This document shows, in pieces, positions 1 through 12,517 of a stretch of DNA of 64,000 nucleotides. Location: contig NC_133123.1 of NCBI RefSeq assembly GCF_033568475.1, positions 25,716,622-25,780,621 of the forward strand, written 5' to 3'. The notes beneath the pieces were generated by a model. The model worked only from the letters and a program-made list of their open reading frames with translations, had not been told where the DNA came from and ran no database searches. This DNA comes from Henckelia pumila. Taxonomy: Eukaryota > Streptophyta > Magnoliopsida > Lamiales > Gesneriaceae. A program made the position numbers and the translations under genes. Position 1 is the first letter of the stretch. Each line of letters opens with the position of its first letter.

Positions 1-709
1 AATAAATAACGTGAAATAAACTAATATTATATAAGAAATATTAAAAAAATTATATTATTAATAAAAACAATAAAATATTTTTAGTGAAAGTAGGTTTATT
101 AAGTACGATTACACCGTAATAACTAATAAGATATCGAATCGACTTAATTAGAATTTTGTTTAAAAAAATTTATTTCGATTTCCAGAGAAATCAGTCAAAC
201 CAAATAAATTTATTTTTTCATACAGTTTTTTTTAATAATTAAGTTCAGTTTTATATTAGATTTTTTTAATAAAACTTGTAATTTTTCATATTTTTTTGAC
301 ATTTCGATTATGTTGGATTCTAGCTCATAATAATCGTTTTTTATTTTTATTTTGGTTCAGTTGATTCGATTTCTATGAAAAATGTAGTTGGTTCTTACGT
401 TATTTACTATATTGTTGTTGTTATTAATAATAATAATTTAATGCAGGTTTTATTATTTAATAGTATATAATGGTTTTTATTAAGGAATTTAATTATTATT
501 GTTATTGATTTTGATTTTTTTTTTTTTTTAAAAAAAAGTAAAAGGAACACACAATTTTCTTGATTTGATGAGTTAGTTGAGTAGATATTGGTAAAGCTTT
601 AAGTTGCTCATTGAATTCATGCTGCCATGTTAGCTAATCTGCTCACCACATTTACTCCACACCCCATTTCTCTGAAGAATTCATCGCCGGAAAGGATAAA
701 TTTTTGCAG
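1..709. other. AT-rich region upstream of GDSL esterase gene
   Basis: No gene is seen here. The first 540 bases are AT-rich low-complexity sequence with poly-T runs. The last 150 bases are more balanced and probably hold the promoter and 5' leader of the esterase gene that starts at 710. Confidence 0.5.
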
Positions 710-3114
710 ATGGTGGGTCCGACGAGGCCATTGTTTGTGTTGTTCGGATCCTCCATAGTTCAGCTTAGCTTCAGCGCTGGCGGCTGGGGTGCCATTCTCT
801 CCGATTTCTACTCCCGCAGAGTATGTTTATTATTATTGTTCCAAATTTGCAGCTTGATTTCAATTTCGCAGTTGGGCTTTCGAATTATAAGTTTTGGTGC
901 TGGAATTTGGTCATCAGATTGTATCAAGTAGTGGGGTCAGCTCGATCTTGAATATATATATATGTTCCCTAGTAGCATGTACAGTCTTTGATCATGATTA
1001 CTATGAATGCAGAAACATGTGTGTTGATATACTATTTGCATAGGCGCAGTGTAATCAAATGAATTCGTTATCCTCGAGGAGGAATTTTTTTTTTTTTTTT
1101 TTTGATGAAATACAGATTATGCTATGTGAAACCATCGAAAGGAGAAACCTCAAACACTTTGCAAAGAATTTATATCAAAATGAAAAGGCTCGAGCGAAAA
1201 AATAGAAAGTCTCTTCGCTAATTGTATAGGATTGTGTAAGTTACCGTTCTAGGTAGCCATAGATTTCTGTACAGGAAATTTGTTTTACGGTGACAAAGAA
1301 TACTCCGTTGTCTTTTTAGGTTTCATTGCGAATTCTCGCTTGCCTGTTATTGCATTTTCATTTTCCCATCTCGTGTAGGCTGACATAATTTCCAGAGGGT
1401 ATTATGGCTGGAATTCAAGACGGGCTGTTGAAGTACTTGATATGGTTTTCCCTAAGGTACCAGCAGTTCATTATATGTAGAGGTTACTAAAAATGAATGA
1501 CGAAGATCAGAAATTAAAGAATCCTGCGTTGTTTTTACGGGTTCCAAAATAAATTAAATTAGTTCTTTCTATGATCTGTAGCAGAGAGCATCAGGTAACT
1601 GTTCAAACTTAATGAAAATAGTTCGAAATATGGTAATATCTTTTTCTTTTTACTTTGATGCAAGCATATGCAACATCTTGTTAATCACGAGGATCTCAAC
1701 TATAGCCTATGCAGATGTAACTTGTTATATCGATCTAAACTTTTCATGTAATTAAAAAGCATTTTCTACTAACGACTGCTGAAGTAAAATAAATGCATTG
1801 TTGAAGTTCTATCAAGACCATGATAACACCGATGACCAATCAACATTTTTCCATCCTTGGATTTTCCTGTGATGTTTTTGCTGTTGCAGGATGCTGCTAC
1901 TCAGCCTGAGTTGGTGGTCGTATACTTTGGTGGAAACGATTCCATGGGGCCTCATGAATCTGGACTAGGGCCTCATGTACCACTTCAAGAATATGTTGAG
2001 AACATGAGAAAAATTGCTCTTCATCTCAAGGTAACTTCTCAAATTTGTACTGATATGACTCTGTTCCTATGAGATTACTAGGTGGTTTCCTAACAATGCT
2101 GTATCTTGCTCAACTTAAAGCAACCTATGGACTATGGTACTTATCATCGTTTTCAGTTGCAAATCATAGGATGTGTAATGGGTTGCCTTTCAGGTTTTTT
2201 CCTTTGCTTTTGGGTGAAAATTTGTTTGAAAATTGATACTGAAAAGAACTGTTTACATTTGAAAACCTTACAAATTTTCTGGGGCAAAAAACTCCAAGTT
2301 ACTTAGAAAAATGTAGCTGAAAAGGCGACTTCTTCCTTTTCCTTTGTTTCCTGCCTTTTCAATTACAAACTCTTTTTTTCTAACAGCGGCTTTCTATTCC
2401 AGAACCTTCCACAACAACCTCGCTTAATCTTTCTCAGTTGCCCTCCAGTTAATGAGGTTAAAGTTCGCGAGAACTTAAGGTGGTACACTGTATGATAAAT
2501 CAATTCTTACACCCTTCAAGGTTCAAAATATTGAGGGCTTATCCTTCTTCTGCTTTCTTTTTTCTTTTCATGCCTCCTAAACAGTCCACATCTCAGTGAG
2601 ATCGTGCGAACAAATGAGTTGTGCCGATTATATTCAGAAGCTTGTATAGAGTTGTGTAGGGAATTGGATGTGAAGGTAGTTGATCTTTGGACTGCAATCC
2701 AGAAGAGAGAAGATTGGTTAGACGCCTGCTTCACGTGAGTACATTCTACCAAATCTTCTGTAACAACTTTGAGACTACAAACAAAATTATACAAGCATCG
2801 AGAAACTGCTTGTATCACTCAAGGAGCAAGAGGGGGTCATTTACCTTGGTTTTGGATATGGGACGAATAGGTTCTCGAAATAAGTACTAACCTTGCTTTT
2901 CTCCCATGCTCTTGTTTACCACAGGGATGGAATCCACTTGTCCGCGGAGGGAAGTAAGGTAGTAGCAGAAGAAATACTCAAGGTGCTGGAGGAAGCTGAG
3001 TGGGAACCCAGTTTGAGAAGGGATTCCATGCCCATCGAGTTTTCGGAGGACTCACCTTATGATCTTGTTGCTAAAGATGGAAAAACGACTTTAAATCTCT
3101 CAAAGTATATCTAA
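710..3114 (+). CDS. SGNH/GDSL esterase (CPRD49 / IAH1-like), six exons
   Basis: Predicted hydrolase of the SGNH/GDSL superfamily, subgroup of Arabidopsis At3g11210/CPRD49. Its substrate is unknown; relatives hydrolyse short acyl or acetyl esters. Exons read as 710-820, 1379-1456, 1890-2030, 2403-2479, 2585-2734 and 2925-3114, all with GT-AG introns and consistent phase, giving about 248 residues. Block I is FGSSIVQ with the nucleophile Ser15; this subgroup normally has GSS rather than GDS. Block III is YFGGNDS (Asn79). Block V is DGIHLS with Asp187 and His190 of the triad. No signal peptide is evident, so it is probably cytosolic. The ATG at 710 matches the family N-terminus. The C-terminus (ending SKYI) seems several residues shorter than I recall for the family (about 255). 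The acceptor of exon 5 could alternatively be at 2597, but 2585 restores the conserved SPHLSE segment. Confidence 0.85.
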
Positions 3115-3654
3115 CATTTCATGCTAGAGGATTTCTATTTAAAAAAAAATGCTAGAGGTGAGTGATTTTTACTAAGCGACCTTAATTTGCTCGAACAATA
3201 TCTAAATTTTGAGGCAAGAGGTGAGCGACTTTCTGTCTAAGCAACTTTCATTGATTGTAGTCATCATTTTGGGATAATATTATTTGTTTCAATAAAGGAA
3301 AAACATGGAAGTCGATGGAGAATTGGATCTGACGCGTTATTCAATTTCTTAGTTTACTTTTAGAACTTGGATTATCTCATGCCTCACCAATTGTCATGGA
3401 ATACAGAGGCTTCGAATTTCCCCAGGTTGGTTCATATGGTTCTTGGTTTTCAGTCTTTTGACTATAACAAGCATGAAAAAAATTTAGACTAACGCGAAAA
3501 TATTATTTATAAGTAACTCGTCTACCAATTTTAAAGACCGTATATATTTACGTTGATAATATAATTTCACACGAGTAATATATGCAAACAATTATATATA
3601 TCATGGTTGTTTCAAAATTCTTTAAACAGACGGACTCAAACTTTAATACATTTA

Positions 3655-4005
3655 TTAGTAATCTCGGTATAATCTCGCGTTCTTCTCGTCATATTATTTA
3701 TTTATATATTAATTATTTATTTTACATCAATCACATCATTAATTATTTCTCTCACATCAATCAAATCATTGAATTTAAATTACTATATTACTCCTTATAA
3801 ATAATATTATACATATTTTATTTATTGTTAAAAGGATAAAATGATAATTTATCATTTTTATATAAATTTAAATAAATCAAATCAAATAAACTATAATCAA
3901 TCAAATGAAATATTATATTAACTATAATTTCTTATTCATTTTTTATTACATTACATTACTTATCCATGTATTATTTATCTCATCGCCCGAACCAAACGAT
4001 ACCAA
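3655..4005. repeat. Dispersed AT-rich MITE-like repeat, copy 1
   Basis: This sequence recurs at about 13,995-14,265 and 41,945-42,297. Shared blocks include TTACATCAATCA, ATCAAATCAAATAAACTA, ACATTACTTATCCATG and a terminal GAACCAAACG(G/A)T. In the 41.9-kb copy the left end (CTGTTTGGTACGAGTG) is an imperfect inverted match of the right end, which suggests a terminal-inverted-repeat element. This copy has a poorly defined left end. Confidence 0.55.
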
Positions 4006-4659
4006 TATTTATATATACTATATATTAAGTAAGAGCAACGATCTCTTGGTATGACATCATCTTCATTTTTGCCCTTATATAGTTATAAAATTGCGAACAT
4101 GTCATTTTCATTGTTTTTTTTATTTCATAAATATTTATTTACGAAAATATTATTTTTAATCTAATTATTTATTATTATAATTTTTTTATATTTTTAATTA
4201 AAAAATAAACAATAAAAAGCACGTATCGCGTGCATTCGGGTACTAGTTCATATTAAGATTGTGGATGATATTGACAAAACTTGGTATGACACTTGTAGAA
4301 ATTACCAAACCACTGTTTATTAAAATTGTCAAAACATCCCCTAGTTTATAAAAATTTCAAAAATGCCCCTACGATTTATAAAAATGTCCAAACACACATA
4401 TTACTTTCAAAATCATCCCTCTGTATAGATAATTAGAGATATAAATCGACCCAAATTCAATTTTTTTTTTCCCCAAACATGCAACGCGTGCAAAATGAGA
4501 TGCAATGCGTGAAAGCATGTAGTGTGTGGAAAATGACAATTTACACAGATCCATTCATTTTTTTTAATAAATAAGAAAACGGAGACGCACGTGTTTTAAA
4601 TGTGACAATGGGCACGAGTTAAAGAAGTGGGATGAAGGAGAGGAGAATCCAAAGATTAT

Positions 4660-4669
4660 TATATATAAA
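4660..4669 (+). promoter_or_regulatory. Possible TATA box of the PLC gene
   Basis: The string TATATAAAA lies about 290 bp upstream of the PLC start codon, at the edge of a non-AT-rich leader. It is a plausible TATA box with a long 5' UTR. Position is the only support, and this genome is rich in TA strings. Confidence 0.3.
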
Positions 4670-4958
4670 ACTACCATTTCTGCTTCTCAATGTCAACACG
4701 TGGAGGATAACGAAATCCAAAATTTCTTGCATTATCGCGTCCAATCCGAGGATAGCTGGCAGAATTATACTCAACTGGAATAATAAAAATGTATTCTTTA
4801 GAGTTTAGAAGCCAATAAGGGAGCCTCTCCAAGTCTCGAGTGCTGTAGTTCAAATTCTTTCCTTTGTTTTCAAGCTAAATCGAGAGGAACAGCTTCGTGT
4901 ATGATCGTATTTTGATGGGTTCTTGATCGATTTTGATATAATCTATTGGTTTTTCCCG

Positions 4959-7900
4959 ATGTCGAAACAGAGCTACAGAGTGTGTTTCTGCTTCCGGCGC
5001 CGTTTCCGGCTGGCGGCGTCTGAGGCGCCGGAGCAAATCAAGGCTATATTCGATGAGTACTCGGTGAAGGGTGTGATGGGTTTGGAAGAGCTGCGGCGGT
5101 TTCTGGTGGAGGTGCAGAGGGAGGAGAGTGCGACGGTGGAGGATGCGCAGGCTGTGATGGATAGCCTCCATGAGCTGAAGCATCTCAATATATTTCATCG
5201 ACGGGGGCTGGATCTTGAGGCATTTTTTAGATATTTGTTTGGGGATATAAATTCTACTCTTAATCCGAAACTCGAGGTAATTTTCTCATCAGTGTGAGGT
5301 TTTCTGAATTGTGGTGGTTGGATTTTGCTTTGAATTATTCTTCCATAGATTTAATTTGTTGTTGGTTGGGTTAAACGATGATGCCTCCTCTATCTGTTTT
5401 TGAAGCTTCTTTTCAATATTTGCTGCTAATTTCTTGGTTCTTTCTTTCATTCCCCGTTTTGTTCTTTTGAACGTAGTTTTCTTGTAAGCATATAGAATTT
5501 GTGAGAAAAAGTTTGCGCTATTTTAAACAGAAATGATTTTCCTCCGATTATCTAATAATAATTCCGGCTTTCCAGGTACACCATGATATGCATGCTCCAC
5601 TCTCTCATTACTTCATATACACTGGCCACAATTCATATCTAACCGGGAATCAACTCAGTAGTGACTGTAGTGATGTCCCCATAATAAATGCATTGCGTAA
5701 TGGTGTACGAGTTATTGAGTTGGATATATGGCCGAGTGCCACGAAAGACACTATTAATGTTCTGCATGGAAGGTATGCGTTTGATTGCCTTCTTTTTTTT
5801 GGTTGATGGCTATGATTCTGCTTTTATTCTTGCTTGAAAATGGCCTGATATCATAAGATGTTTTAAGAGTGAAACCAAGCAGAATGCAATTTTGGTTTGG
5901 ATAGAGATTTGGTCAGGCAGGTGATTTTGAGTATCACTTGTGAGATTTGAGGGCGATTTAAGGGTCAACAAGGATCCTATCTCCACCCACTGCCAGAATT
6001 GTGGTGGTTGGAGCACAACATGAGCTTGATTAGTACATATAAGAGCTTAAACGTTTTTGGCAGCTTACAGGTACTGGATTGTAAGGACAAACTGAATGTG
6101 CAACAAAATCAATACTAATTTTACAAAATATGGTTCTGAAAAGTTTAGAATGAGACTTTTTTTGTTGGTTTAGACCCCTAATTCCTGGAGCCACATTGGA
6201 CCTAGATTAATTCAGAGTTGAATCAAGTTTAACTCATAACGGAAGCTCTCCCATCAAAATGTCTTGTCCACGTTCAAGTCTCAAACGCACGACCTTTGAT
6301 ATAATCAAATATTGATCCAATGTGGATTTCCATCATGAGGATTCTGCAGCTCTGAAAGCAGATGGATATGCAGTTTGCCGTGAAAATGGTCGTGTCTGAA
6401 ATAACCTAAGAGATATTTAAATTCAAAGGGATTATTATAATGCAATTATCCAAATACATCAGATTACCATCACCTTCTGCATTCTCTTTCTTTCCAATAG
6501 TATTATTGAGAGCAAATGTATGAAGGGCGGACCAACGATTCGGTATGGCTGGGGGATGGGGGTGCACAACAAAATTTTGTGAATTTTCAGAAAAATTGTA
6601 CTTGAATATTCACTTTTTTTCCAATTCAGGCAGCTGTAATACCCAGACCCCAATCCCAAACATTTAGAAAGGTCATCCATTTGTGATGAAAGACTCTGTT
6701 CGCTCATTCCTGCACATGTATTTGCCTGTCCGAAGCTTCTATACCTTTTTCATTCCCTTCTTAGTTGTTTCTTTCCTTTCTTTCCTTTTTCTGCAGGACA
6801 CTGACCACTCCTGTTGAACTCATCAAATGTTTGAGATCGATTAAGGAACACGCTTTTATTGCATCAGAATATCCTGTTGTAATAACTTTGGAAGATCATC
6901 TTACTCCTGATCTTCAGGCTAAAGTTGCTGAGGTATGTATATGAAGTTTATACAAGTTGTTAGGTGCTGTTATTGCTTCATGATCACTATGCCTGTGACT
7001 GAATCAGATGATAACTCAAACATTTGGAGATATGCTGTTTTCTCCCGGCCCTGAATGCTTGAGAGAGTTTCCTTCCCCAGAATCTCTAAAGAAAAGGGTG
7101 ATTATATCTACCAAACCACCGAAGGAGTACTTACAGGCGAAGGGTGTTGACGTAAATGACACCGGATCAAATAAGGCAGAAGTTTCTGCCAAGGAAGGAC
7201 CTTGGGGGAAAGAAGTCAAAAGTTTCAAAGTCAATATTGATGATGATAAGGTGTCTTGTAGAACTCGTATCAAATATGTTTTTATCTCATCTTCTGAAAT
7301 TCTTAGCCTTTTCTCAGTGTACATTCTAGGATGATGATTTAGATGAGGAGGATGAAGAATATGAAGAGGATCCTAAGTCACAGCAGAATGCAGCACCAGA
7401 ATATAAGCGCCTGATTGCTATTCATGCTGGAAAAGGAAAAGGCGGAATGAAGGACTGGCTGATGGTGGATCCAGATAAAGTAAGACGTCTTAGCCTGAGT
7501 GAGAATGAACTGCGAAAGGCCGTTCTAACTCATGGAAAAGATATTGTAAGGTACTTATTAATTTTCGACATTTGCATGCTTTATGCATTAATGTGGTGTA
7601 TATGGAATGGTTTGTTTTCTGACTGGTTATAAAATGGAAAATATGGACATGTTGGGATAGACAATAAATTGTGTTGGGAAGGGAGAACTATATAGCTTCA
7701 GATAAAGTAACGATGAAAATATATCAGAAAGCCGGATCATGACTAATGTACAATGTAGTAACGCCAAAAGAAATGATTTTCGTGATTAGTGCCTAAGAAG
7801 AGTAGTTTAATCTCTTGTAATTTTTTTAAATTAGCTTATCATCTCCACAACAATTGGCCAAATGTGGCATTATGGTCAGACAGATAAAACAACGATGAAA

Positions 7901-9680
7901 ATATATCAGAAACCGGATCATGACTAATGTACAATGTAGTAATGCCAAAAGAAATGATTTTCGTGATTAGTGCCTAAGAAGAGTAGTTTAATCTCTTGTA
8001 ATTTTTTTAAATTAGCTTATCATCTCCACAACAATTGGCCAAATGTGGCATTATGGTCAGACATTGTATCTTCAAAACTGAGGTGTTGAATTACGGCAGT
8101 TTTATAGCTGTACATATTTATTAGTGAATCTCTTGTCTTCGTTAGAACTTTTTTATGCGTAGTTGGACTTCATAACATTTCATGGTTGTTTTTTCACAGA
8201 TTTACAGAAAGGAACTTGCTGAGAGTATACCCAAAGGGAATACGGTTTGACTCATCAAATTACAATCCACTAATTGGATGGATGCATGGGGCTCAAATGG
8301 TTGCATTTAACATGCAAGTAAGTTTGTCTAGTCGATGATTAATAATACAGATAATTCTAGACTGTCTGAGTCAAAGATTTTTAAATGTACTGATACCAAA
8401 GGGCAACAACAGTTCAAAGCCTTTATTTGTAGTGTCAACATTCAATGCAAAAGGCTAAAACTAAAAGGTGTACGTGATATAAAATGTTAAAACAATATGC
8501 TAAAATTCGATAGACAGACTGGCATTCTGACTAATCAGTTTCTCTTTTTCATTCTGTTGGCCCCCAGAATTAGTATTGCAAAGTGAGAAAGAAGAGTAAG
8601 AGAGATTTGTAAAATAATTCCACCGCAGATTCCTTTTGGGCCATCAAGTATCAACTTAAAAATATCTAAATTGAGTTAGTTATTAAGGAGATAATATGTG
8701 TTTTGAAACAGGATTTGCGTGAGTGAGTTTTTTCCTGTTTTCCTATGAAACCAAAAAAGCAAGTGCTATTTTCTTCACCGCAATCTAAGTCCAAACTTAA
8801 TGTGTTCAACTTCATTCCTTGATTAATTAATAACTCACTGGTTGTACGGTAAAAAAAAATCTCACAGGTTGTTAACGAAATCTTGTTATGTTGCGACAGG
8901 GTTATGGAAGATCCCTTTGGTTAATGCATGGCATGTTCAAGGCTAATGGTGGTTGCGGATATGTTAAAAAACCCGACTTTTTATTAAAGGCCGGTCCACA
9001 TGGCAAAGTCTTCGACCCTAAAGCTATGTTGCCTATCAAAGTTACTTTGAGAGTAAGTTGGATGTTTTGTAGAGACCGATGAATAACCCTATATCTACTA
9101 AAGCTTTCTGTAATCTGACTTTGATTCATGCACTCTTGCTTTCTGTTAAACAGGTGACAGTTTATATGGGTGAAGGATGGTATTATGACTTCGATAAAAC
9201 ACACTTTGATGCATACTCTCCTCCTGACTTCTATACAAGGGTATTTGGTGTTTTTTTATGCCCTCTTCTGCACGCTTATTAGTTCCATTGTCCATATTGG
9301 ATTTCAAATGGTGGCTATTATGCGGCATTGGAGTCAAAGTTTATGATCCTGTAGGTTACTTTATGCCAAGAATTTTCTACGCACAGGTGGGAATTGCTGG
9401 AGTGCCTGGTGACGCCGTGATGAAGAAAACAAAAACTCTTGAAGATAACTGGATACCTAATTGGGATGAGGTGTTTGAGTTTCCATTAAGAGTTCCTGAA
9501 TTGGCGCTGCTTCGGATTGAAGTTCACGAGTATGATATGTCGGAGAAGGATGATTTTGCTGGACAAACATGTCTACCAGTATCCGAGCTGAGAAAAGGTA
9601 TCCGTGCAGTTCCACTTCATTCAGAAAAGGGAGATAAGTATAAATCTGTTAAACTTCTTATGCGATTTGAGTTTGTTTGA
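4959..9680 (+). CDS. Phosphoinositide-specific phospholipase C (PI-PLC), nine exons
   Basis: Calcium-dependent plant PI-PLC that hydrolyses phosphoinositides at the plasma membrane to diacylglycerol and inositol phosphates. Exons: 4959-5276, 5576-5772, 6797-6932, 7008-7250, 7330-7550, 8200-8317, 8900-9052, 9154-9240, 9387-9680, all GT-AG, giving about 588 residues, normal for the family. An EF-hand-like region covers residues 1-106. The X domain starts near 108, with catalytic His124 ([10 protein letters not shown]) and His170 (NVLHGR) and probable Ca2+ ligands Asn125, Glu154 and Asp156. A variable acidic linker (about 299-313, [15 protein letters not shown]) precedes the Y domain (about 322-455), and a C2 domain covers about 456-588. 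As in other plant PLCs there is no PH domain. Start chosen at MSKQSYRV, the usual plant PLC N-terminus. The neighbouring UGT gene is convergent, with ends 277 bp apart. No breaks were seen. Confidence 0.93.
7699..8063. repeat. 182-bp direct tandem duplication inside PLC intron 5
   Basis: Two adjacent, nearly identical copies (7699-7880 and 7881-about 8063) begin with CAGATAAA and end with TTATGGTCAGAC. They differ by only a few bases, so the duplication is recent. It lies wholly within the intron between exons 5 and 6 and should not alter the protein. Confidence 0.9.
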
Positions 9681-9957
9681 TTCAGAAACTTGTCTATCTT
9701 GAACTTATTACATCATGTTGTTCAAGATAACCTCATAAGATTTAGAAAACATGTGTGGTATAGTTGTATGTGAAGCTAAGAGATGAATCCGAGCACTAGG
9801 ATTATATATAGAATTTGTATGAGTCGCTAATCGTGTGACATTTTCTCTCCCAACCCTCAGTACCTAAGTTTGTAATTTGACGTGAAAATGTTTGTATCAT
9901 TTCAATACAGAACTTCTTTATTTAAAAGGATGTGTTATTATCTGATAGCTATTTTGT

Positions 9958-11564
9958 TTAACTAGACTTCGATTCATTCATAAGTTTAATGTCTTCGATC
10001 AGACGAACCAGATTTGTACAGGATGATCCTCCCTCCCCCACTGCTTTTCTGGCCAACAGAGCCGTTTCTTGTGCGGATTTAATGAACTCTTCCCTTCTCT
10101 TTTCCATCACTTCACTCACCATTTTCGCTACGATTCCTCTATCACAAATATCTTTCATGTCCAACCCAATTTTCCACACCTCCCCTACAAGCCTACTATT
10201 GACTTGTTGATCAGCATAAAATGGCCAGCATATCATGGGCACGCTTTCATAAATGCTTTCCAATGTTGAATTCCATCCACTGTGAGTCCAGAAACAACCT
10301 ATTGCAGGGTGAGATAGAACTTCCTCCTGTGGTGCCCAATCCACCACTTCTCCGCGATGCTCACTCCCCTCCATAAACTCGACAAGAATCTGTCTTCCAC
10401 CCTCGATCAAATTATCGGGTATAACCCACAAAAAAGGTTTCCCACTATCCACCAAACCATGCCAAAACTCTATGAATTGTTGCCATTTCAAAACCGTCAT
10501 ATTTCCAAAGCTTACAAAAATGACAGATTTCAGTGGTTGAGCATCTAGCCATAACAAGCACTCTCTGTCCTCCTTGGTGAGGCTACTTCGTGTGTGCGAT
10601 GCCCTCGCATGTTTTAAGTGTGCGTGCAACGGTCCAATCGTGTAGAGTCGAGGGATTTCGGAGTGAATTTGTGTTACTGCTGATGCTTCTAGGTCTTGAA
10701 AGGTGTTTAGTATTAGGCCATATGCACTCGTGGCACGATGAGTCTCAGACACAACATGTTGGAGTTGAGGATCTGTTACGTCGTCCACACGACAAAAACT
10801 AGGTAGATCGCGTAGTCTAAGAACTCCATCCATCCCAGGAATACTTGCTACCACCATGTCCAAATCAATTTCCCCTGCATATCGCAGATGGAATGAAAAG
10901 CTAGCAACAAAAAGAAAAACTTCCACGTACAGAATTAAAGAATCTCAAATTTTTGTGAGATCATTCTGTTTGAGTTACTTGATTTGGGTGATTGTTAATA
11001 TAAAAGTATAAACTGAGACCTCAAAGGACTAGAAAATCAAGAATACACATTTGCACCTTTTATTGGAAGTTCTCCAGCCTCAATAAGCTTAGGCACACAA
11101 AATAACGTCCAAAAGCAAGAAGCACTAAATGGGCGAAAAAGAATCGTTGGAATCTTGAAATCCTTTGCTATATCAATAGTGAAAGACATGATCCCATCAG
11201 CAATTATGCATGTCAATGGCCCCCTTCCATTGCTCGTTGACTCGCCCGACTCGAGCAAATCCCTGAACTGTGGCTTCGTTTTGATATCTATGGATTCGAA
11301 AAGATCCTTAACTCTTTCACCTGTTCTTGGATGGTTGCTAGGCAGACCATCGGAAATCATTTTGAAGTGAAAACCGGGATACCGCGCAAAACGGGCATGA
11401 ATATTTGCGAAGCGGGGGCCCTTTTCAATATGTTCTGGGATTAAGAATGTGACCTGGAAGCCAGAAATGGTGAAGATCTCTCCCAGATTTAGCATGACAT
11501 TTACATGGCTCTGTACCGGGAATGGAAAGATCAAGACATGAGAAGGAAGTGATCCTATATTCAT
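9958..11564 (-). CDS. UDP-glycosyltransferase, UGT709/7-DLGT-like, two exons
   Basis: Family 1 UDP-sugar glycosyltransferase that would transfer a sugar, probably glucose, to a small acceptor in the cytosol. Exon 1 is 11564-11057 and exon 2 is 10874-9958. The 182-bp GT-AG intron splits a Gly codon, giving about 474 residues. The N-terminal segment FPFPVQSHVNVML carries the probable catalytic His19, although the usual QGHV is QSHV here. The 44-residue PSPG box runs from about Trp349 (WAPQEEVLSHP) through HSGWNSTLES to FYADQQ. The final Gln is typical of glucose-using enzymes. Overall similarity (PGMDG..RDLPSFCR after the junction) suggests the UGT85/UGT709 group that includes 7-deoxyloganetic acid glucosyltransferases. 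The acceptor cannot be told from sequence. The frame is intact. Confidence 0.9.
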
Positions 11565-11607
11565 AATATATATGTGTTGGTTGCTGAAAATGGACCATTT
11601 GTGTTGT

Positions 11608-11617
11608 TTTTATAAAG
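11608..11617 (-). promoter_or_regulatory. Possible TATA box of the UGT gene
   Basis: On the minus strand CCTTTATAAAA lies about 45-55 bp upstream of the UGT start codon, a normal distance for a short-leader plant promoter. It is supported by motif and position only. Confidence 0.4.
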
Positions 11618-12517
11618 GGGAAGAACAATTCTTGAGATCTTTGAAATCAAGAAATTTAGTTGAAATGCCATCAGCATGAAGCTTTTTTCCCGTTGCCCGA
11701 GTATTTGACAAGATTGTTTGTTCAAAGGACACTTTTTTCACATATTTTTCGGGCAAATTTAGAAATTTTGAGAAAATTAAGTGCATGTTATTTAGCCTCA
11801 AAATTTGGTCAAATCAAGATGATCAAGTAATACTTCTGTTCAAAAAGTTGCAATTTTGTTTCTAACTTGCCCTTCAGCTGAAAAAGGGGGAGTGAGAGAT
11901 GACATCTATATAGGAACGTAATCATATAAAGAGTTCTTTTATATCTCTAAATGAATGCTTGGTTCATAAAATACACATCATTCAATGCTATCTTTAGGAT
12001 AGTGCTGGAATGGTAGATCTAATGGCCTAATTTTTTATTTTTTTTTTACATCTCATATATATATTAAAAAAAGGAGCTTTTGATGCTAGCACACAGACAA
12101 TTCCGGTATGCCAGCATCAAATAAACCCCATCTAATGAAACATTTCAATCCAAATGTAGCTACCATTGGTTATATATATGCGAATCATTTTACATCAAGG
12201 GGAATAAACCTTAGAACTTCCAAATCCAAAATTTGCCCATATGCAAACATGCAAAAGGTCATACATATACTGATATACACCAACATTAGGCACATAAATT
12301 CCATCTGAATTTTATCAATGAAAAGCATGCAGCACTGGTTCAATGTACACAATACTAAAATCAGCAATAATAGGTCCTACAACCACCTTTGATTTGGTCA
12401 CAGAATCACAGTAACTTGCATCAAATTTACAGTCTAAAAATCAAACTTCTCAACAGATTACAATGCCTCAAGAGTGGAGTGTGAACTATACATTTCAGGT
12501 AAAGAAAGCACACACTA
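11618..12517. other. Intergenic region between UGT and GH17 genes
   Basis: This should hold the upstream promoter of the UGT and the 3' UTR of the GH17 gene. Both genes are on the minus strand. No coding frame here resembles a protein, and no repeat was recognised. Confidence 0.4.

Larger units (their letters stand above)
3115..4958. other. Intergenic region between esterase and PLC genes
   Basis: No coding sequence is supported. The esterase 3' UTR is followed by a strongly AT-rich stretch that contains a dispersed MITE-like repeat (about 3655-4005). From about 4560 the composition becomes mixed, and the PLC promoter and 5' UTR are probably there. Confidence 0.5.

Noticed and set aside
710-820. 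GSS in place of GDS considered as a damaged active site in the esterase
   Set aside because: FGSSIVQ is the normal form in the CPRD49 subgroup, and the Ser, Asn, Asp and His residues are all present.
6170-6350. Possible SINE or tRNA-derived promoter in PLC intron 2 (GTTCAAGTCTC resembles a B box)
   Set aside because: No A box at the right distance, no tail and no target duplication could be seen.
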